A stretch of 64,000 nt of DNA from CAWCDJ01 sp963796485 (GTDB lineage: Bacteria > Acidobacteriota > Terriglobia > Bryobacterales > Bryobacteraceae), in the NCBI GenBank assembly GCA_963796485.1, contig CAWCLV010000001.1:1240001-1304000 (forward strand). Direction: 5' to 3'. The notes under the pieces were generated by a model that was given only the letters and a program-made list of their open reading frames with translations, was not told the DNA's origin and made no database searches. Both the position numbers and the translations under genes were made by a program. This document shows, piece after piece, positions 35,055-45,600 of the stretch (positions within the stretch are counted from its first letter, which is position 1; every line of letters starts with the position of its first letter).

Positions 35055-35402
35055 CCCCCATGGCCCCCAAGCCATTTCGCTAAAGTAAAGTGGGGTAGGC
35101 CTCCTGGCCTGCCCAGGCGCCGAAGGCGCCCGCCGGCCGGCAGATGGGTCGTGATCTCCGCCGGCGGCCGCGGCATCCCCGGAGGCCCCCCGCTGGGCGA
35201 CTATGTCATCGCCTTTACGCTGGATTAGCCCCCATGGCCCCCAAGCCATTTCGCCAAAGTAAAGCGGGGTAGGCCTCCTGGCCTGCCCAGGCGCCGAAGG
35301 CGCCCGCCGGCCGGCAGATGGGTCGTGATCTCCGCCGGCGGCCGCGGCATCCCCGGATTCCCCCGCTGGGCGACTATGTCACCGCCTTTACGCTGGATTG
35401 GC
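34957..35402 (+). repeat. 174-bp tandem copies of the PQQ gene 3' end plus hairpin element
   Basis: The final part of the PQQ gene, its stop codon, the following 40 bp and a GGCC two-hairpin element form a unit repeated about 2.6 times; CGGCCGGCAG recurs at 34961, 35134 and 35308. In copy 2 an inserted G shifts the frame, and in copy 3 the stop TAG has become TGG and the element is missing. Together with the rest of the gap to 35462, this 408-bp stretch has no other gene. Confidence 0.93.
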
Positions 35403-35462
35403 GTGACCCCTTGAAACGCGTCCACATCCGCCCGCGTCATGCCGTACGGGGAGGTTCACGCG

Positions 35463-35804
35463 GTGACGTACATTCGCCTCGCGACCGTTGGTGCGTTCAC
35501 GTCTTTGATTTTGCTGGCCCAGTCATCCTCCGAAATGAAGCACATGCCATTGGCCCCGATGTCCGGACCCGGCAGGATCACCGTGTCGGCTCGCGAGATC
35601 GAACGAGGTCCGCAGTATCCGTCCGAGGTGCACCTGACGGGAGCCGTCGAGATCAAGATACCAGTCTGTGTGCGTTCGCAATCCGGCCCAATGGTTTGCG
35701 ACGGCGAAATGGTCCTCCGCGCCGATGAAGCCGAATTCGAGGAAGGTACCGGCCGCATCGAAGCCCGAGGCAACGTCAGCGTGACCCCAACCCACCACCG
35801 CTGA
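35463..35804 (+). CDS. Small exported LptA/OstA-like protein
   Basis: 113 residues from GTG 35463, chosen because GGGGAGG stands 8 nt upstream and the protein then begins with a signal peptide (TYIRLATVGAFTSLILLAQ). An upstream ATG 35439 would add eight residues and spoil it. The remainder, about 85 residues, resembles one OstA/LptA beta-jellyroll unit: PSEVHLTGAVEIKI, then MVLRADEAEFEEGTGRIEARGNVSV. LptA proteins carry LPS across the periplasm but are about twice this length, so this is a single-unit relative and LPS transport is not established. It is followed by a membrane glycosyltransferase. Confidence 0.7.
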   Translation: MTYIRLATVGAFTSLILLAQSSSEMKHMPLAPMSGPGRITVSAREIERGPQYPSEVHLTGAVEIKIPVCVRSQSGPMVCDGEMVLRADEAEFEEGTGRIEARGNVSVTPTHHR

Positions 35805-35820
35805 GCATTTCGGTAAAGTA

Positions 35821-35858
35821 GGGTAGGCCTCCTGGCCTGCCCAGGCGCTGCAGGCGCC
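35821..35858. repeat. GGCC two-hairpin element
   Basis: Hairpin 1 pairs GGGTAGGCC (35821-35829) with GGCCTGCCC (35834-35842) over loop TCCT. Hairpin 2 pairs GGCGC (35844) with GCGCC (35854-35858) with a loop that differs from other copies. It lies 16 bp after the stop of the LptA-like gene and 14 bp before the glycosyltransferase start. Confidence 0.85.
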
Positions 35859-35872
35859 CGATACCGTCCACG

Positions 35873-37705
35873 ATGGAACCTGCCGCCCCGATCCGCGACC
35901 ACTTCCTCCGCGCTCTAACCATCTTCGGCATCTCGCTCGTGGTCATCACCGAATCCCTAAGCGCATTCGGCATCCTGACCCGCGCCCCCCTGATCGCCTG
36001 CTGGCTCGTCGTAATCGTCCTCTCCGTTCTGATCGCCCGCCCGAGGTCCCGCCCGCAGTTTCCCCTAACGCGCGACCCTGTGGTTCTCCTCTCGCTCGCC
36101 GGAATCGCCGTCATTCTCGTCCTGACCGGCATCACCGCCGCCTTCAGCCCACCGAACAGCGCGGATGCGATGGCGTACCACATGCCGCGCGTGCTCTACT
36201 GGGCGGAACAAGCGAGCGTGCGCTTCTTCCCCACGCCCTACTTCAACCAGATCATGCTGCAACCGCTGGCCGAGTACGCGATGCTCCATACGTACCTGCT
36301 TTCGGGCGGCGACCACCTGGTCAACTTCGTGCAGTGGTTCGCATCGGCAGCGAGCATCGTCGGGGTCTCGGCGATCGCGGCTACGCTCGGCCGCCGCGCC
36401 CGGGGACAGGCGATCTCGGCGTTCTTCTGCGCCACACTGCCGGCCGGCATCCTGGCGAGTTCGGGCGCGAAAAACGATTACTGGCTCGCGATGTGGCTGG
36501 TGGTCGCGGTCTACTTCGGGCTGCGCTTTACACGGACTCGTCGCCCGGCGGATGCCGCGATTCTGGGCGCCGCTTTGGGCCTGGCTCTGCTCACGAAGGC
36601 GACGGCCTACCTCTTCCTCCCCTGGCCGCTGGCGGCGATTTTCCTGCTGCACCGCCGAAGCCCGAGGAAACCGCTTTTTGCGGGAGCCTTGCTGGCCGTC
36701 GCGATCGCGCTGACACTGAATGCCCCGCAGTACGCCCGCAATTACGGCTTGAGCGGGTCGGTGATGGGCTTCGATTCCGCGCAGGGCGACGGCTTCTTCC
36801 GCTGGCGCAACGAAACGTTCGGATGGAAAGAGACCGCGTCGAACCTCTTGCGGAACGCCTCGGAGCAGTTGGGCGCCCGCAGCCCCGCCTGGAACGAAGG
36901 GGTGTACCGGCTGGTGGTGGACGCGCATCGGCGTCTCGGGATCGACGTCAACGACCCGGCCACGACCTGGCGCTGGAGCCGGTTCGCGCCTCCGCGGAAT
37001 TCGAACCATGAAGCGGACGCGCCGAACCGCTGGCACCTGGCGCTGCTGTTGGCGATTTTCTGCCTGCTGCTGTGGCGGTATGCCCGCGGTGGGGAAGCGG
37101 AACTCCTCTTGTACGCTGTCGCGCTGCTCTGCGGATTTCTCGGGTTCTGCGGCTACCTGAAATGGCAGCCTTTCCTGGCGCGGCTGCTGCTGCCATTATT
37201 CGTGCTGGCGGCGCCGCTGGCCGGCATCCTGGAAGAGATCCCGGGCAGGGGCGTTCTCCAGATTGGGCTGTGCCTGTTCCTGTTGGCGAATGCAAGACTG
37301 CCGGCGACGCAGAACTGGGTACGGCCGCTTAAGGGAGCGGGCAGTGTGTTCCGCACGCCGAGAGACGACCAGTACTTCTCGGACATGGGCCAGTGGAACA
37401 ACCGGGAGTCGTACCGCCAAGCCGTGGACGTCCTCGCGCGCGCGAACTGCCGGACGGTGGGGATCGATATCACAAACCTGCAACTGGAATATCCGTTGCA
37501 GGCTTTGCTGCGGGAGCGGCTGCCTGGGGTCCGGTTCGTGCACACGGGCGTGGAGAATGTGTCGAGGCGGTATGCGGGGCCGGCGGTCTCGCGCCCTTGC
37601 GCGGTCGCGTGTCTGGATTGTGCGGGTGATGAGAAGAGGATGGCGATTTACAAAGACTTTCCCCGCTCGGTGACGGCGGGGAAGTTTGTCGTTTTCACGC
37701 GGTGA
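35873..37705 (+). CDS. Polytopic membrane glycosyltransferase (GT39/83, ArnT-like)
   Basis: 610 residues with about 11-12 hydrophobic segments. After the second helix comes a periplasmic loop with NSADAMAYHMPRVLYWAEQ, whose Asp fits the catalytic Asp of GT-C enzymes such as ArnT and PMT; GAKNDYWLAMW follows. The C-terminal 120 residues are soluble and mixed alpha/beta. Such enzymes use polyprenyl-phosphate sugars to glycosylate lipids or proteins on the periplasmic side. The acceptor is unknown. No good Shine-Dalgarno precedes ATG 35873. A GC hairpin follows the stop codon. Confidence 0.82.
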   Translation: MEPAAPIRDHFLRALTIFGISLVVITESLSAFGILTRAPLIACWLVVIVLSVLIARPRSRPQFPLTRDPVVLLSLAGIAVILVLTGITAAFSPPNSADAMAYHMPRVLYWAEQASVRFFPTPYFNQIMLQPLAEYAMLHTYLLSGGDHLVNFVQWFASAASIVGVSAIAATLGRRARGQAISAFFCATLPAGILASSGAKNDYWLAMWLVVAVYFGLRFTRTRRPADAAILGAALGLALLTKATAYLFLPWPLAAIFLLHRRSPRKPLFAGALLAVAIALTLNAPQYARNYGLSGSVMGFDSAQGDGFFRWRNETFGWKETASNLLRNASEQLGARSPAWNEGVYRLVVDAHRRLGIDVNDPATTWRWSRFAPPRNSNHEADAPNRWHLALLLAIFCLLLWRYARGGEAELLLYAVALLCGFLGFCGYLKWQPFLARLLLPLFVLAAPLAGILEEIPGRGVLQIGLCLFLLANARLPATQNWVRPLKGAGSVFRTPRDDQYFSDMGQWNNRESYRQAVDVLARANCRTVGIDITNLQLEYPLQALLRERLPGVRFVHTGVENVSRRYAGPAVSRPCAVACLDCAGDEKRMAIYKDFPRSVTAGKFVVFTR

Positions 37706-37708
37706 GAA

Positions 37709-37775
37709 CGGGCGGGCCTCCCGGCCCGCCTGAGGGGCAGGCCGGGAGGCCAGGCCGGGAGGCCTACCCTACTTA
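37709..37775. repeat. GGCC hairpin elements after the glycosyltransferase gene
   Basis: Directly after the stop codon, GGCGGGCC (37711-37718) pairs with GGCCCGCC (37723-37730) over loop TCCC. Compared with other copies both strands of the stem have changed together. A second, inverted copy follows (37737-37774), with an extra GGCC unit and ending in CCTACCCTACT. Without a T-run this could act as a bidirectional, factor-aided terminator between convergent genes. Confidence 0.85.
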
Positions 37776-37904
37776 GGCTTGCAGCCGATAGTGTGGTCAT
37801 CGAGTACGCCAACCCCGCTGTCCTGCGCCGTCATATGTCAGCTGCGAAACGTATATTTGCTCGCAATCCGAACAGATTCCTCTCGTCACCCCGGGGCCGG
37901 ATAA

Positions 37905-40900
37905 CTAAAACGCTTCGCGGGTCTTCGCGTCTGAAGTGGTCGCGTCTACCGGGGTTAGGCGATAGCGGAACGAATGCGGCTCGTTGCCGTCGATCCGGTA
38001 CGGCGTCATTGGATACGCGTTGGGACTCCAGCTGTCGATGCCGCCGGCGCCCATTTCCTTCCAGTCGATGTTGAGGTACGTCTCCGGGTGCCGCCGCATC
38101 TGGAACGTGTAGGCGGCGTGCTCCATCTCGGTCTTCGTATAGTGGCGGGCCGTCACGTTCAGGCTCGGCGCGCCCACCGCCATCAGGCCGACACCCTCGG
38201 CGTTGGTCAACTTCACCCACCGGACATCCGTCTTGTTGCCGTTCTCCTGCGGGCGCATGTAATCGACCCATTCCTTATCCACGGTGCTCGCATAGACGCC
38301 GATGCGCTCGAACTGGCGGTCGATCATCGTCTCCTTCGGACCCCGGCCATACCAGGTGATGTTCTCGAGACCCGGCGCCACGACGAGTTCGGTGCCGAAT
38401 CGCGGCATCATCGACACTTTGTCCGGACCGGGCTGGTAGTCCGATTCCACCAGGACATCGCCGGTGCCGTAGACTGTGTACTTCATCGTGGAAGACCCGT
38501 TGACGCCCGGAAGCCCGGCGCTCACCGTTATGGTTGCGGTGCCGTCGTCGATCCGCTCGATTTTGACGTCTTTCACGTCCCACTGTTCGCCGGCATCGCG
38601 CCAAAGCTCGATATTGAAACTCTTGTCGGTCTGCGCCCTGTGGCTGAAGACCTTCCAGGCTCCGCGGTCATTGTTGGTCGGCGCGCGCCAGAAATCGGGC
38701 CGCGGCCCGCGGTCGAGCACCGTCACGCCTTTGTAACGGTAGTTCTCGATCACCGCTTCTTTCTTATCGAAGCGCATGGAGAACGTCTTCCCGCCAAAGG
38801 TGGCGGAATCACCGTCCTCTTTCATTTCGAGCTGTGCGGATTTCGGCGCCGAAAACCGTGGGGCGGGCGCGGAGGCGGGCAACTGGAACTGGTCCCAGGC
38901 GATCTCGTGTCCGGCCGGCGCCCACGACGCCGTGTTCTTCAGCTTGAAGCTGATGTTGAGCCAGTACTCCATGCCGGGCTGCGCGTCGATTTTCGGCAGC
39001 GCGAGCTTGTACTCCTTCTCCTCGCGCGGCGCGATGTCGAGAGCGGGAAGCGTTCCGGAGGCGATGGTGCGGCCTCCCGCCTTCACCTCCCAAGTCCCTA
39101 TGGCATAGTCCTTTGGGTTGAGGAAATCAAACCAGTTCTTTACCTTGATGGTTCCTGTCGTCAGGTCCACCGGGGCGACGTGCAGGTAGCGATAGACGTA
39201 CTTGATGGCGTACAGCCCCGGGTGCGGCACGCGGTCCGCCGAGACCAGCCCGTTGTTGTTGAAATCGTTGTCGTTGCGGACGCCGGTCTTGTCCTCCCAC
39301 CAGCCGCCGTAAGCCAGGAACGTGGTCTTGGCGGTGTTCGCACGGTACTCGCCCGGAACCGGGACTTTGATCCCCTGGTCCACCCAATCCCACACGAACG
39401 CGCCCTGGGCGTTGGTGCCGGAATAGAAGATGTCCCAATATTCCTTGAGCCCGCCGTTGGAGTTCCCCATGGCGTGAGAGTACTCGCAGAGGATCAGCGG
39501 CATTTCCGGACGCGCGGCCGCCGCCCGTTTCACCCTCTCGGGGGTGGGGTACATAAACGAATTAATGTCGGCATTCGAGCCGCCGTGCGCCGTCGAGCCC
39601 TCATAATGGAACGGCCGCCCGGGATCGCGCTGCCTGGTCCACTGGTACGCGGCGGCGGCGTTAATGCCGTCCCCGGACTCATTCCCCATCGACCAGATCA
39701 CTACCGAGGCGTGGTTCTTGTCGCGCTCCACCATCCGCTGCACGCGGTCGAGATAAGCAGTCTGCCACTCCGGATCGTTGGTCAGCCGGTTCCGGACGTC
39801 GTTGCCGTAATGGTGGCACTCGATATTCGCCTCGTCCAGAACGTAGATTCCGTAGCGGTCGCACAGGTCGTACCAGACGGGCGTATTCGGATAGTGCGAC
39901 GTCCGTACGGCGTTGACATTGAACTGCTTCATCAACTTGATATCGCGCAGCATCGATTCCACGGTGACGTACTTGGCCGTAACCTCATCGTGCTCATGCC
40001 GGTCCACGCCCTTGATCAGTACCGCCTGCCCGTTGATCAGGAAGCGGCCGTTCCGGATCTCGACCCGCCGGAAGCCCACGTTCTGCGGGATCACTTCCAG
40101 AACCGCCCCGCTTGCGCTCTTCACCGTGAGCAGCAGTTGATACAGATAGGGCTCTTCCGCCGACCACTTTTGCGGAGCACTCACCGGGATCTGAAGCTCT
40201 CCGGTTTGTTCGCCTTTTGCTCCGACTTCCACCGTTACGGAGGCCGGTTTCCCGACCGCCTGGCCGGCCGCATTGGTGAGCGCCGCGGTCACCGTGACCT
40301 TCGAGCCCTTTTCCGCGGCATTGCTCACCCATCCCTTCACCCGGAGCGTGGCATCGCGGTACTGGTCGTCCAGGTCCGTGTGGATTTCGAAATCGCGCAG
40401 GTGCTGCTGCGGCGTGGAATAGAGGTAGACATCGCGGAAAATGCCACTCATGCGCCACATGTCCTGGTCTTCCAGGAAGGCGCCATCGCCGAAGCGGTAC
40501 ACCTCCACCGCCAGGAGGTTGCTGCCCGGCTTCAAGTACGGGGTCAGGTCAAATTCGGCGGGAGTCCGGCTGTCCTCGTTGTAGCCCAGCTTCTTTCCGT
40601 TCACCCAGGCATAGAACGCGGAATCCACCCCGTCGAAGTGGAGGATGACCCGGCGGCCGTGCCACGTGGGAGGCACCGTGAAATGCATGCGGTAGCTGCC
40701 CACGGGGTTGTAATCGTAGGGCACCTGCGGCGGCTGCTTGGGATCCTGCGGCCAGGGATAAATAATGTTGGTGTAGATGGGGATGTCGAAGCCGTGCATC
40801 TGCCAGCTGGAAGGAACCGGAATCGTCCCCCAGGACGCGTCGCTGAAATCGGTCCGGTAGAAATCGGCGGGCCGGTCGGACGGGCGAAACGAGCCGTGAA

Positions 40901-41105
40901 ATTTCCACGTCCCATTCAATAGAGCAAACCAGGGCGATTTCATCCGGTCCGCACTGCGCGCGAGCTCCGCCGAAGGATACACCATCAGTGTGCTGTGCGG
41001 TTTCTGCGTCCCAACGTGAACGATAGCCGGGTTGTCCCACTCCGGTTTATCCGCGGCCAGCGCCGCCATGCTGATTCCCAGCAGGAGAAGAAGAGTGCCT
41101 CGCAT
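37905..41105 (-). CDS. GH2 beta-galactosidase (LacZ-type), exported
   Basis: 1066 residues from ATG 41105, which gives a signal peptide (MRGTLLLLLGISMAALAADK); ATG codons up to 41141 add a poorer leader. The order is GH2 sugar-binding domain (about 50-230), Ig-like domain, TIM barrel, a second Ig-like domain and the beta-galactosidase small-chain domain. The acid/base Glu is in WSMGNESGDG and the nucleophile Glu in LCEYSHAMGNSNGG, both intact. DRHEHDEVTAKY fits the GVDRHEHD motif. It should hydrolyse terminal beta-galactosides in the periplasm or outside. It is transcribed away from the RND pump genes across a 240-bp gap and ends near the GGCC hairpins. Confidence 0.93.
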   Translation of the reverse strand: MRGTLLLLLGISMAALAADKPEWDNPAIVHVGTQKPHSTLMVYPSAELARSADRMKSPWFALLNGTWKFHGSFRPSDRPADFYRTDFSDASWGTIPVPSSWQMHGFDIPIYTNIIYPWPQDPKQPPQVPYDYNPVGSYRMHFTVPPTWHGRRVILHFDGVDSAFYAWVNGKKLGYNEDSRTPAEFDLTPYLKPGSNLLAVEVYRFGDGAFLEDQDMWRMSGIFRDVYLYSTPQQHLRDFEIHTDLDDQYRDATLRVKGWVSNAAEKGSKVTVTAALTNAAGQAVGKPASVTVEVGAKGEQTGELQIPVSAPQKWSAEEPYLYQLLLTVKSASGAVLEVIPQNVGFRRVEIRNGRFLINGQAVLIKGVDRHEHDEVTAKYVTVESMLRDIKLMKQFNVNAVRTSHYPNTPVWYDLCDRYGIYVLDEANIECHHYGNDVRNRLTNDPEWQTAYLDRVQRMVERDKNHASVVIWSMGNESGDGINAAAAYQWTRQRDPGRPFHYEGSTAHGGSNADINSFMYPTPERVKRAAAARPEMPLILCEYSHAMGNSNGGLKEYWDIFYSGTNAQGAFVWDWVDQGIKVPVPGEYRANTAKTTFLAYGGWWEDKTGVRNDNDFNNNGLVSADRVPHPGLYAIKYVYRYLHVAPVDLTTGTIKVKNWFDFLNPKDYAIGTWEVKAGGRTIASGTLPALDIAPREEKEYKLALPKIDAQPGMEYWLNISFKLKNTASWAPAGHEIAWDQFQLPASAPAPRFSAPKSAQLEMKEDGDSATFGGKTFSMRFDKKEAVIENYRYKGVTVLDRGPRPDFWRAPTNNDRGAWKVFSHRAQTDKSFNIELWRDAGEQWDVKDVKIERIDDGTATITVSAGLPGVNGSSTMKYTVYGTGDVLVESDYQPGPDKVSMMPRFGTELVVAPGLENITWYGRGPKETMIDRQFERIGVYASTVDKEWVDYMRPQENGNKTDVRWVKLTNAEGVGLMAVGAPSLNVTARHYTKTEMEHAAYTFQMRRHPETYLNIDWKEMGAGGIDSWSPNAYPMTPYRIDGNEPHSFRYRLTPVDATTSDAKTREAF

Positions 41106-41348
41106 GCCGATATCCGAAATAGCGAGCATATCAGAACTCACCCCTCCCGGAGAGGGTAAGGTCCATTACACCCGCGCGCGCCAATGGCCCGTATTAGCTA
41201 TCTGTAAGCGCGTAACATACCCGCGCCGCGTAGTCGTCTGATAAGTAAGCACATCAGCAAGCCCGCGACCCAAAGACGCGGAGTTTCGGATCGACCGTGC
41301 GGAATCCGGCGCCGAGAGAGGGACATCTGTATAAATAGTGGCCATCGG

Positions 41349-42638
41349 ATGATTGACTCCAACGTTACGCAGAGTCCGACACTGCCTGCCAACGAGCAGA
41401 CGAATGGAAAACAACGGTATCCCGCTCCGCCGCCCGAACCGCCACGCCGCCGCGGCCCTTGGGGCCTGATTTGGCTGGTGATTCTGGGCGGTCTGGGCTA
41501 CGCCGGCTACCGTTACTATCAGCAGGGGGAACAGGCCAAAGCTGCGGAGGCGGCTGCCCAGGCAGCCAAGCTGGCCAATCGCGCGGTCTCGGTCTCCGCT
41601 ACAACGGCGCGGGCCGGCAATATTCCCATTATTTTGCGCGGACTCGGCACGGTCACTCCCTACAACACCGTGAACGTGAAGACTCGTGTGGACGGCCCGA
41701 TCGTGGCGGTGGATTTCAAGGAAGGCGAGCACGTACAAAAGGGGCAGTTGCTGATCCAGATCGACCCGCGCACCTACCAGGCCGCGGTGGATCAGGCGGA
41801 AGGCCAGCTTGCCCGCGACCAGGCGCAGATGAACGATGCCGAAGTGAACCTCAAGCGCTATCAGGCGCTCTGGGGGTACCGGGCCATCGCCAAGCAGCAG
41901 TTGGACACGCAAGCGGCCCAGGTTGGCCAGTTCAATGGCACGATCGAGGCGGACAAGGCCGCCATTGAGACCGCCAAACTCAGCCTGAGTTTCACCAGGA
42001 TTACGGCGCCGATCTCCGGACGCATCGGACTGCGCCAGGTGGATATCGGAAATATCGTCCATGCGACGGACCAGAACCCGATGGCCGTGATCACCCAGAT
42101 GCAGCCGATTGCCGTGCTGTTCACGATTCCGGCCGACCAGTTGCCGCAGGTCCTCACCAGGTTGCACGCAGGCGAGCACCTCACGGTGGACGCCTACGAC
42201 CGCGCGGACCAGCTGAAGATCGCGACCGGCACGCTGGAAACGGTGGACAACCAGATCGACCCGACCACCGGGACCTCACGCCTCAAGGCCGTCTTCGCCA
42301 ATACGAACGAGGTTCTATTCCCGCAGCAGTTCGTGAATTGCCGGCTTCTGCTGGAGGTCCGGCACGGGGTCGTGCTGGTTCCCATTCCGGTGGTGCAGCG
42401 CGGGCCTCAAGGCTCGTACGTCTGGCTCATCCAGAAGGACGGCACCGTGGCCATGCGTTCCGTAACGCTGGGAGCCAGCGAGGCAGGCATGCAACAGATT
42501 ACGAGTGGCCTCGCTTCCGGAGACCGGGTCGTCACCGACGGCCAGGACAAGCTCGAGGAAGGCAGCAAGGTTACGGTGCGGCCGGAAACGGCCGTGCCCG
42601 CCAACATTCCCGGCATTCCCGGAGGCCCTACTTCATGA
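41349..42638 (+). CDS. mdtA: RND efflux periplasmic adaptor (MdtA-like)
   Basis: 429 residues. A short basic cytosolic start is followed by one membrane anchor (GPWGLIWLVILGGLGYAGYRYY). The lipoyl halves (VKTRVDGPIVAVDFKEGEHVQKGQ and ITAPISGRIGLRQVDIGNI) flank a helical hairpin, then beta-barrel and membrane-proximal domains. This is the membrane-fusion protein linking an inner-membrane RND pump to an outer-membrane channel. The stop overlaps the next gene's start by ATGA, and the next two genes are RND pumps, the MdtABC layout. In E. coli MdtABC exports bile salts and novobiocin; substrates here are unknown. Confidence 0.93.
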   Translation: MIDSNVTQSPTLPANEQTNGKQRYPAPPPEPPRRRGPWGLIWLVILGGLGYAGYRYYQQGEQAKAAEAAAQAAKLANRAVSVSATTARAGNIPIILRGLGTVTPYNTVNVKTRVDGPIVAVDFKEGEHVQKGQLLIQIDPRTYQAAVDQAEGQLARDQAQMNDAEVNLKRYQALWGYRAIAKQQLDTQAAQVGQFNGTIEADKAAIETAKLSLSFTRITAPISGRIGLRQVDIGNIVHATDQNPMAVITQMQPIAVLFTIPADQLPQVLTRLHAGEHLTVDAYDRADQLKIATGTLETVDNQIDPTTGTSRLKAVFANTNEVLFPQQFVNCRLLLEVRHGVVLVPIPVVQRGPQGSYVWLIQKDGTVAMRSVTLGASEAGMQQITSGLASGDRVVTDGQDKLEEGSKVTVRPETAVPANIPGIPGGPTS

Positions 42639-45600
42639 GTCCTTCTCGGCCGTTCATTCTGCGGCCGGTTGCGACCTCGCTCCTGATGACGGGCATTCTT
42701 CTGGCGGGGTTCGTTGCCTACCGCCAGTTGCCCGTTTCGGCGTTGCCGGAAGTCGATTACCCGACCATTCAGGTCCAGACCTTCTACCCTGGGGCAAGCC
42801 CCGAGGTGATGGCGTCCTCCGTCACCGCTCCGCTGGAGCGCCAGTTCGGGCAGGTGCCCGGGCTCAAGCAGATGACCTCGCTCAGCTCGTTCGGCAGTTC
42901 GATCGTCGTCCTGCAATTCGATCTGAACCTGAACATCGACGTCGCCGAGCAGGAGGTGCAGGCGGCCATTAACGCCTCCGGCACGTATCTGCCGAAAGAT
43001 CTGCCGAACCCGCCGATCTACAGTAAGAGCAACCCGGCCGACGCCCCCGTCATCACGCTGGCCCTGACTTCCGACAGCATGCCGCTTCGCCAGGTGGAGG
43101 ATTACGCCGATACCACGCTGGCGCAGAAGATTTCACAGCTCCCGGGAGTGGGGTTGGTAACGATCGGCGGCGGGCAGCGGCCTGCCGTGCGAATTCAGGC
43201 CAACCCGACGGCGCTGGCCTCCTACGGGCTCAGTCTCGAAGACCTGCGGACCGCGCTCGGCCAGGCCAACGTGAACCAGGCCAAGGGAAACCTGGAAAAT
43301 CGCAGGCAGTCGTTCACCATCGGCGCGAACGATCAGATCATGACGCCGACGGACTACGCCGCCATCATCGTGGCGTACCGGAACGGCGGCGCCGTGCGGC
43401 TCTCCGACGTGGCGAACGTTGTGGAAGGCGCCGAGAACCAGCACCAGGCGGCCTGGATGAACACCACCCCGGCGGTGATCGTTAACATTCAGCGGCAGCC
43501 GGGCGCGAACATCATCAGCGTGGTGGACCGCATCGAGACGCTTCTTCCGCAGTTGCGGGCGACGCTTCCCCATTCCATCAACGTCCGCGTGCTCACGGAC
43601 CGCACCACCACGATCCGTGCATCGGTAGCGGATGTGCAGTTCGAGCTGATGCTCACCATCGGACTGGTGGTGATGGTGATCTTCCTCTTTCTGCGGAGCG
43701 TCTCGGCCACCATCATCCCCAGCATCGCCGTACCGCTCTCGATTGTCGGGACGTTCGGGGTGATGTACCTGCTGGGGTACAGCCTCAACAACCTGACCCT
43801 GATGGCGCTCACCATTTCCACCGGTTTCGTGGTGGACGATGCCATCGTGATGATCGAGAACATCGCCCGCTTCATCGAGATGGGCGATTCGCCGCTTCAG
43901 GCGGCGCTGAAGGGCTCCGAGCAGATCGGCTTCACCATCGTTTCGCTGACCGTCTCGCTGATCGCGGTGCTCATCCCGCTGCTCTTCATGGGCGACATCG
44001 TCGGCCGCCTCTTCCGCGAATTTGCCGTGACGCTGGCGGTGACGATTCTGGTTTCGGCGGTGGTCTCGTTGACCCTCACTCCGATGATGGCGGCGCTGCT
44101 GCTGCGCCACACTCCGGAATCGCAGCAGGGCTGGTTCTTCCGCATTTCCGAGCGCTTCTTCGAGAAGGTGATCTCGTGGTACGGCGCGACCCTGAGGGTG
44201 GTGCTCCGCTACCAGCGGACCACCCTGACGATCACGATCGCGACTCTCGCGGCCACTGTTCTTCTGTACATCTACGTGCCCAAGGGCTTCTTTCCGGTGC
44301 AGGATACCGGCGTGATTCTGGGCATTTCCGAAGCCAACGAAACCACTTCGTTCTCCAACATGGCGCAGCGCCAGGAACAGTTGGCGGCCGCCATTTTGAA
44401 GGATCCGGACGTCCAGTCGCTCTCCTCTTATATAGGGATCGACGGCACCAACGCCACCACCAACAGCGGCCGTATCCAGATCAACCTGAAACCGCTCGAG
44501 GAGCGATCCGCTTCCGCCGAACAGATCATCCGCCGTCTCCAGCCGCGGGTAAGCGCGGTTCAGGGGATCACGCTCTACATGCAGCCGGTGCAGGACCTGA
44601 CGATTGAAGATCGCGTCTCGCGCACCCAGTTCCAGTACAGCCTGGAAGACGCCAACGCGCAGGAACTCTCGCAATGGGTGCCGCGGCTGCTGAATAAGCT
44701 ACGGTCGCGTCCCGAACTGCGCGATGTCGCGAGCGACATGCAAACCGGCGGACTCAAGGAGACGCTCGATATCGATCGCTCCACCGCTTCGCGCCTGGGC
44801 ATCACTCCGCAGAACATCGACGATACGCTCTACGACGCTTTCGGCCAGCGCCTGGTCTCCACCATCTTCACGCAGTTGAATCAGTACCACGTGGTGCTCG
44901 AGGTCGATCCGCGATTCCAGCGGACACCTTCGGACCTGGACAAGATTTACGTCCACTCCTCGAACAACAAGCAGGTCCCGCTCAGCCAGATCGCGCATTT
45001 CGAGACGGATAACACGCCGCTGGTGATCGCTCACCAGGGACAGTTCCCGGCGGTGACCGTGTCTTTCAACCTGGCGCCCGGAGTTTCGCTGGGCGACGCA
45101 GTGAAAGTCATTCGCGACGCGGAACAGCAGATCGGCTTCCCCGCCAGCATCCAGGCCAGCTTCCAGGGCACGGCCCAGGCATTTCAGAGCTCGCTGGCGA
45201 ACGAGCCGATTCTGATCCTGGCCGCGCTGATCACGGTCTATATCGTTCTGGGTGTGCTGTACGAGAGCTACATCCACCCGATCACGATTCTTTCCACGCT
45301 GCCCTCCGCCGGCGTCGGCGCCATTCTCGCGCTGCTCCTCACGCACAACGATTTCAACGTCATCTCGCTGATCGGCGTCATCCTGCTGATCGGTATTGTC
45401 AAAAAGAACGCCATCATGATGATCGACTTCGCGCTCGAGGCGGAGCGCGAACAAGGGAAGCCGCCGCACGAATCCATCTACCAGGCGTGCCTGCTGCGCT
45501 TCCGGCCCATCATGATGACCACGATGGCGGCGCTGCTGGGCGGTCTCCCGCTGGCATTCGGCAGCGGAACCGGCGCGGAATTGCGGCGCCCGCTCGGCAT

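Noticed and set aside
37974..40922. 982-codon plus-strand frame
   Set aside because: Antisense of the beta-galactosidase, whose catalytic motifs are intact.
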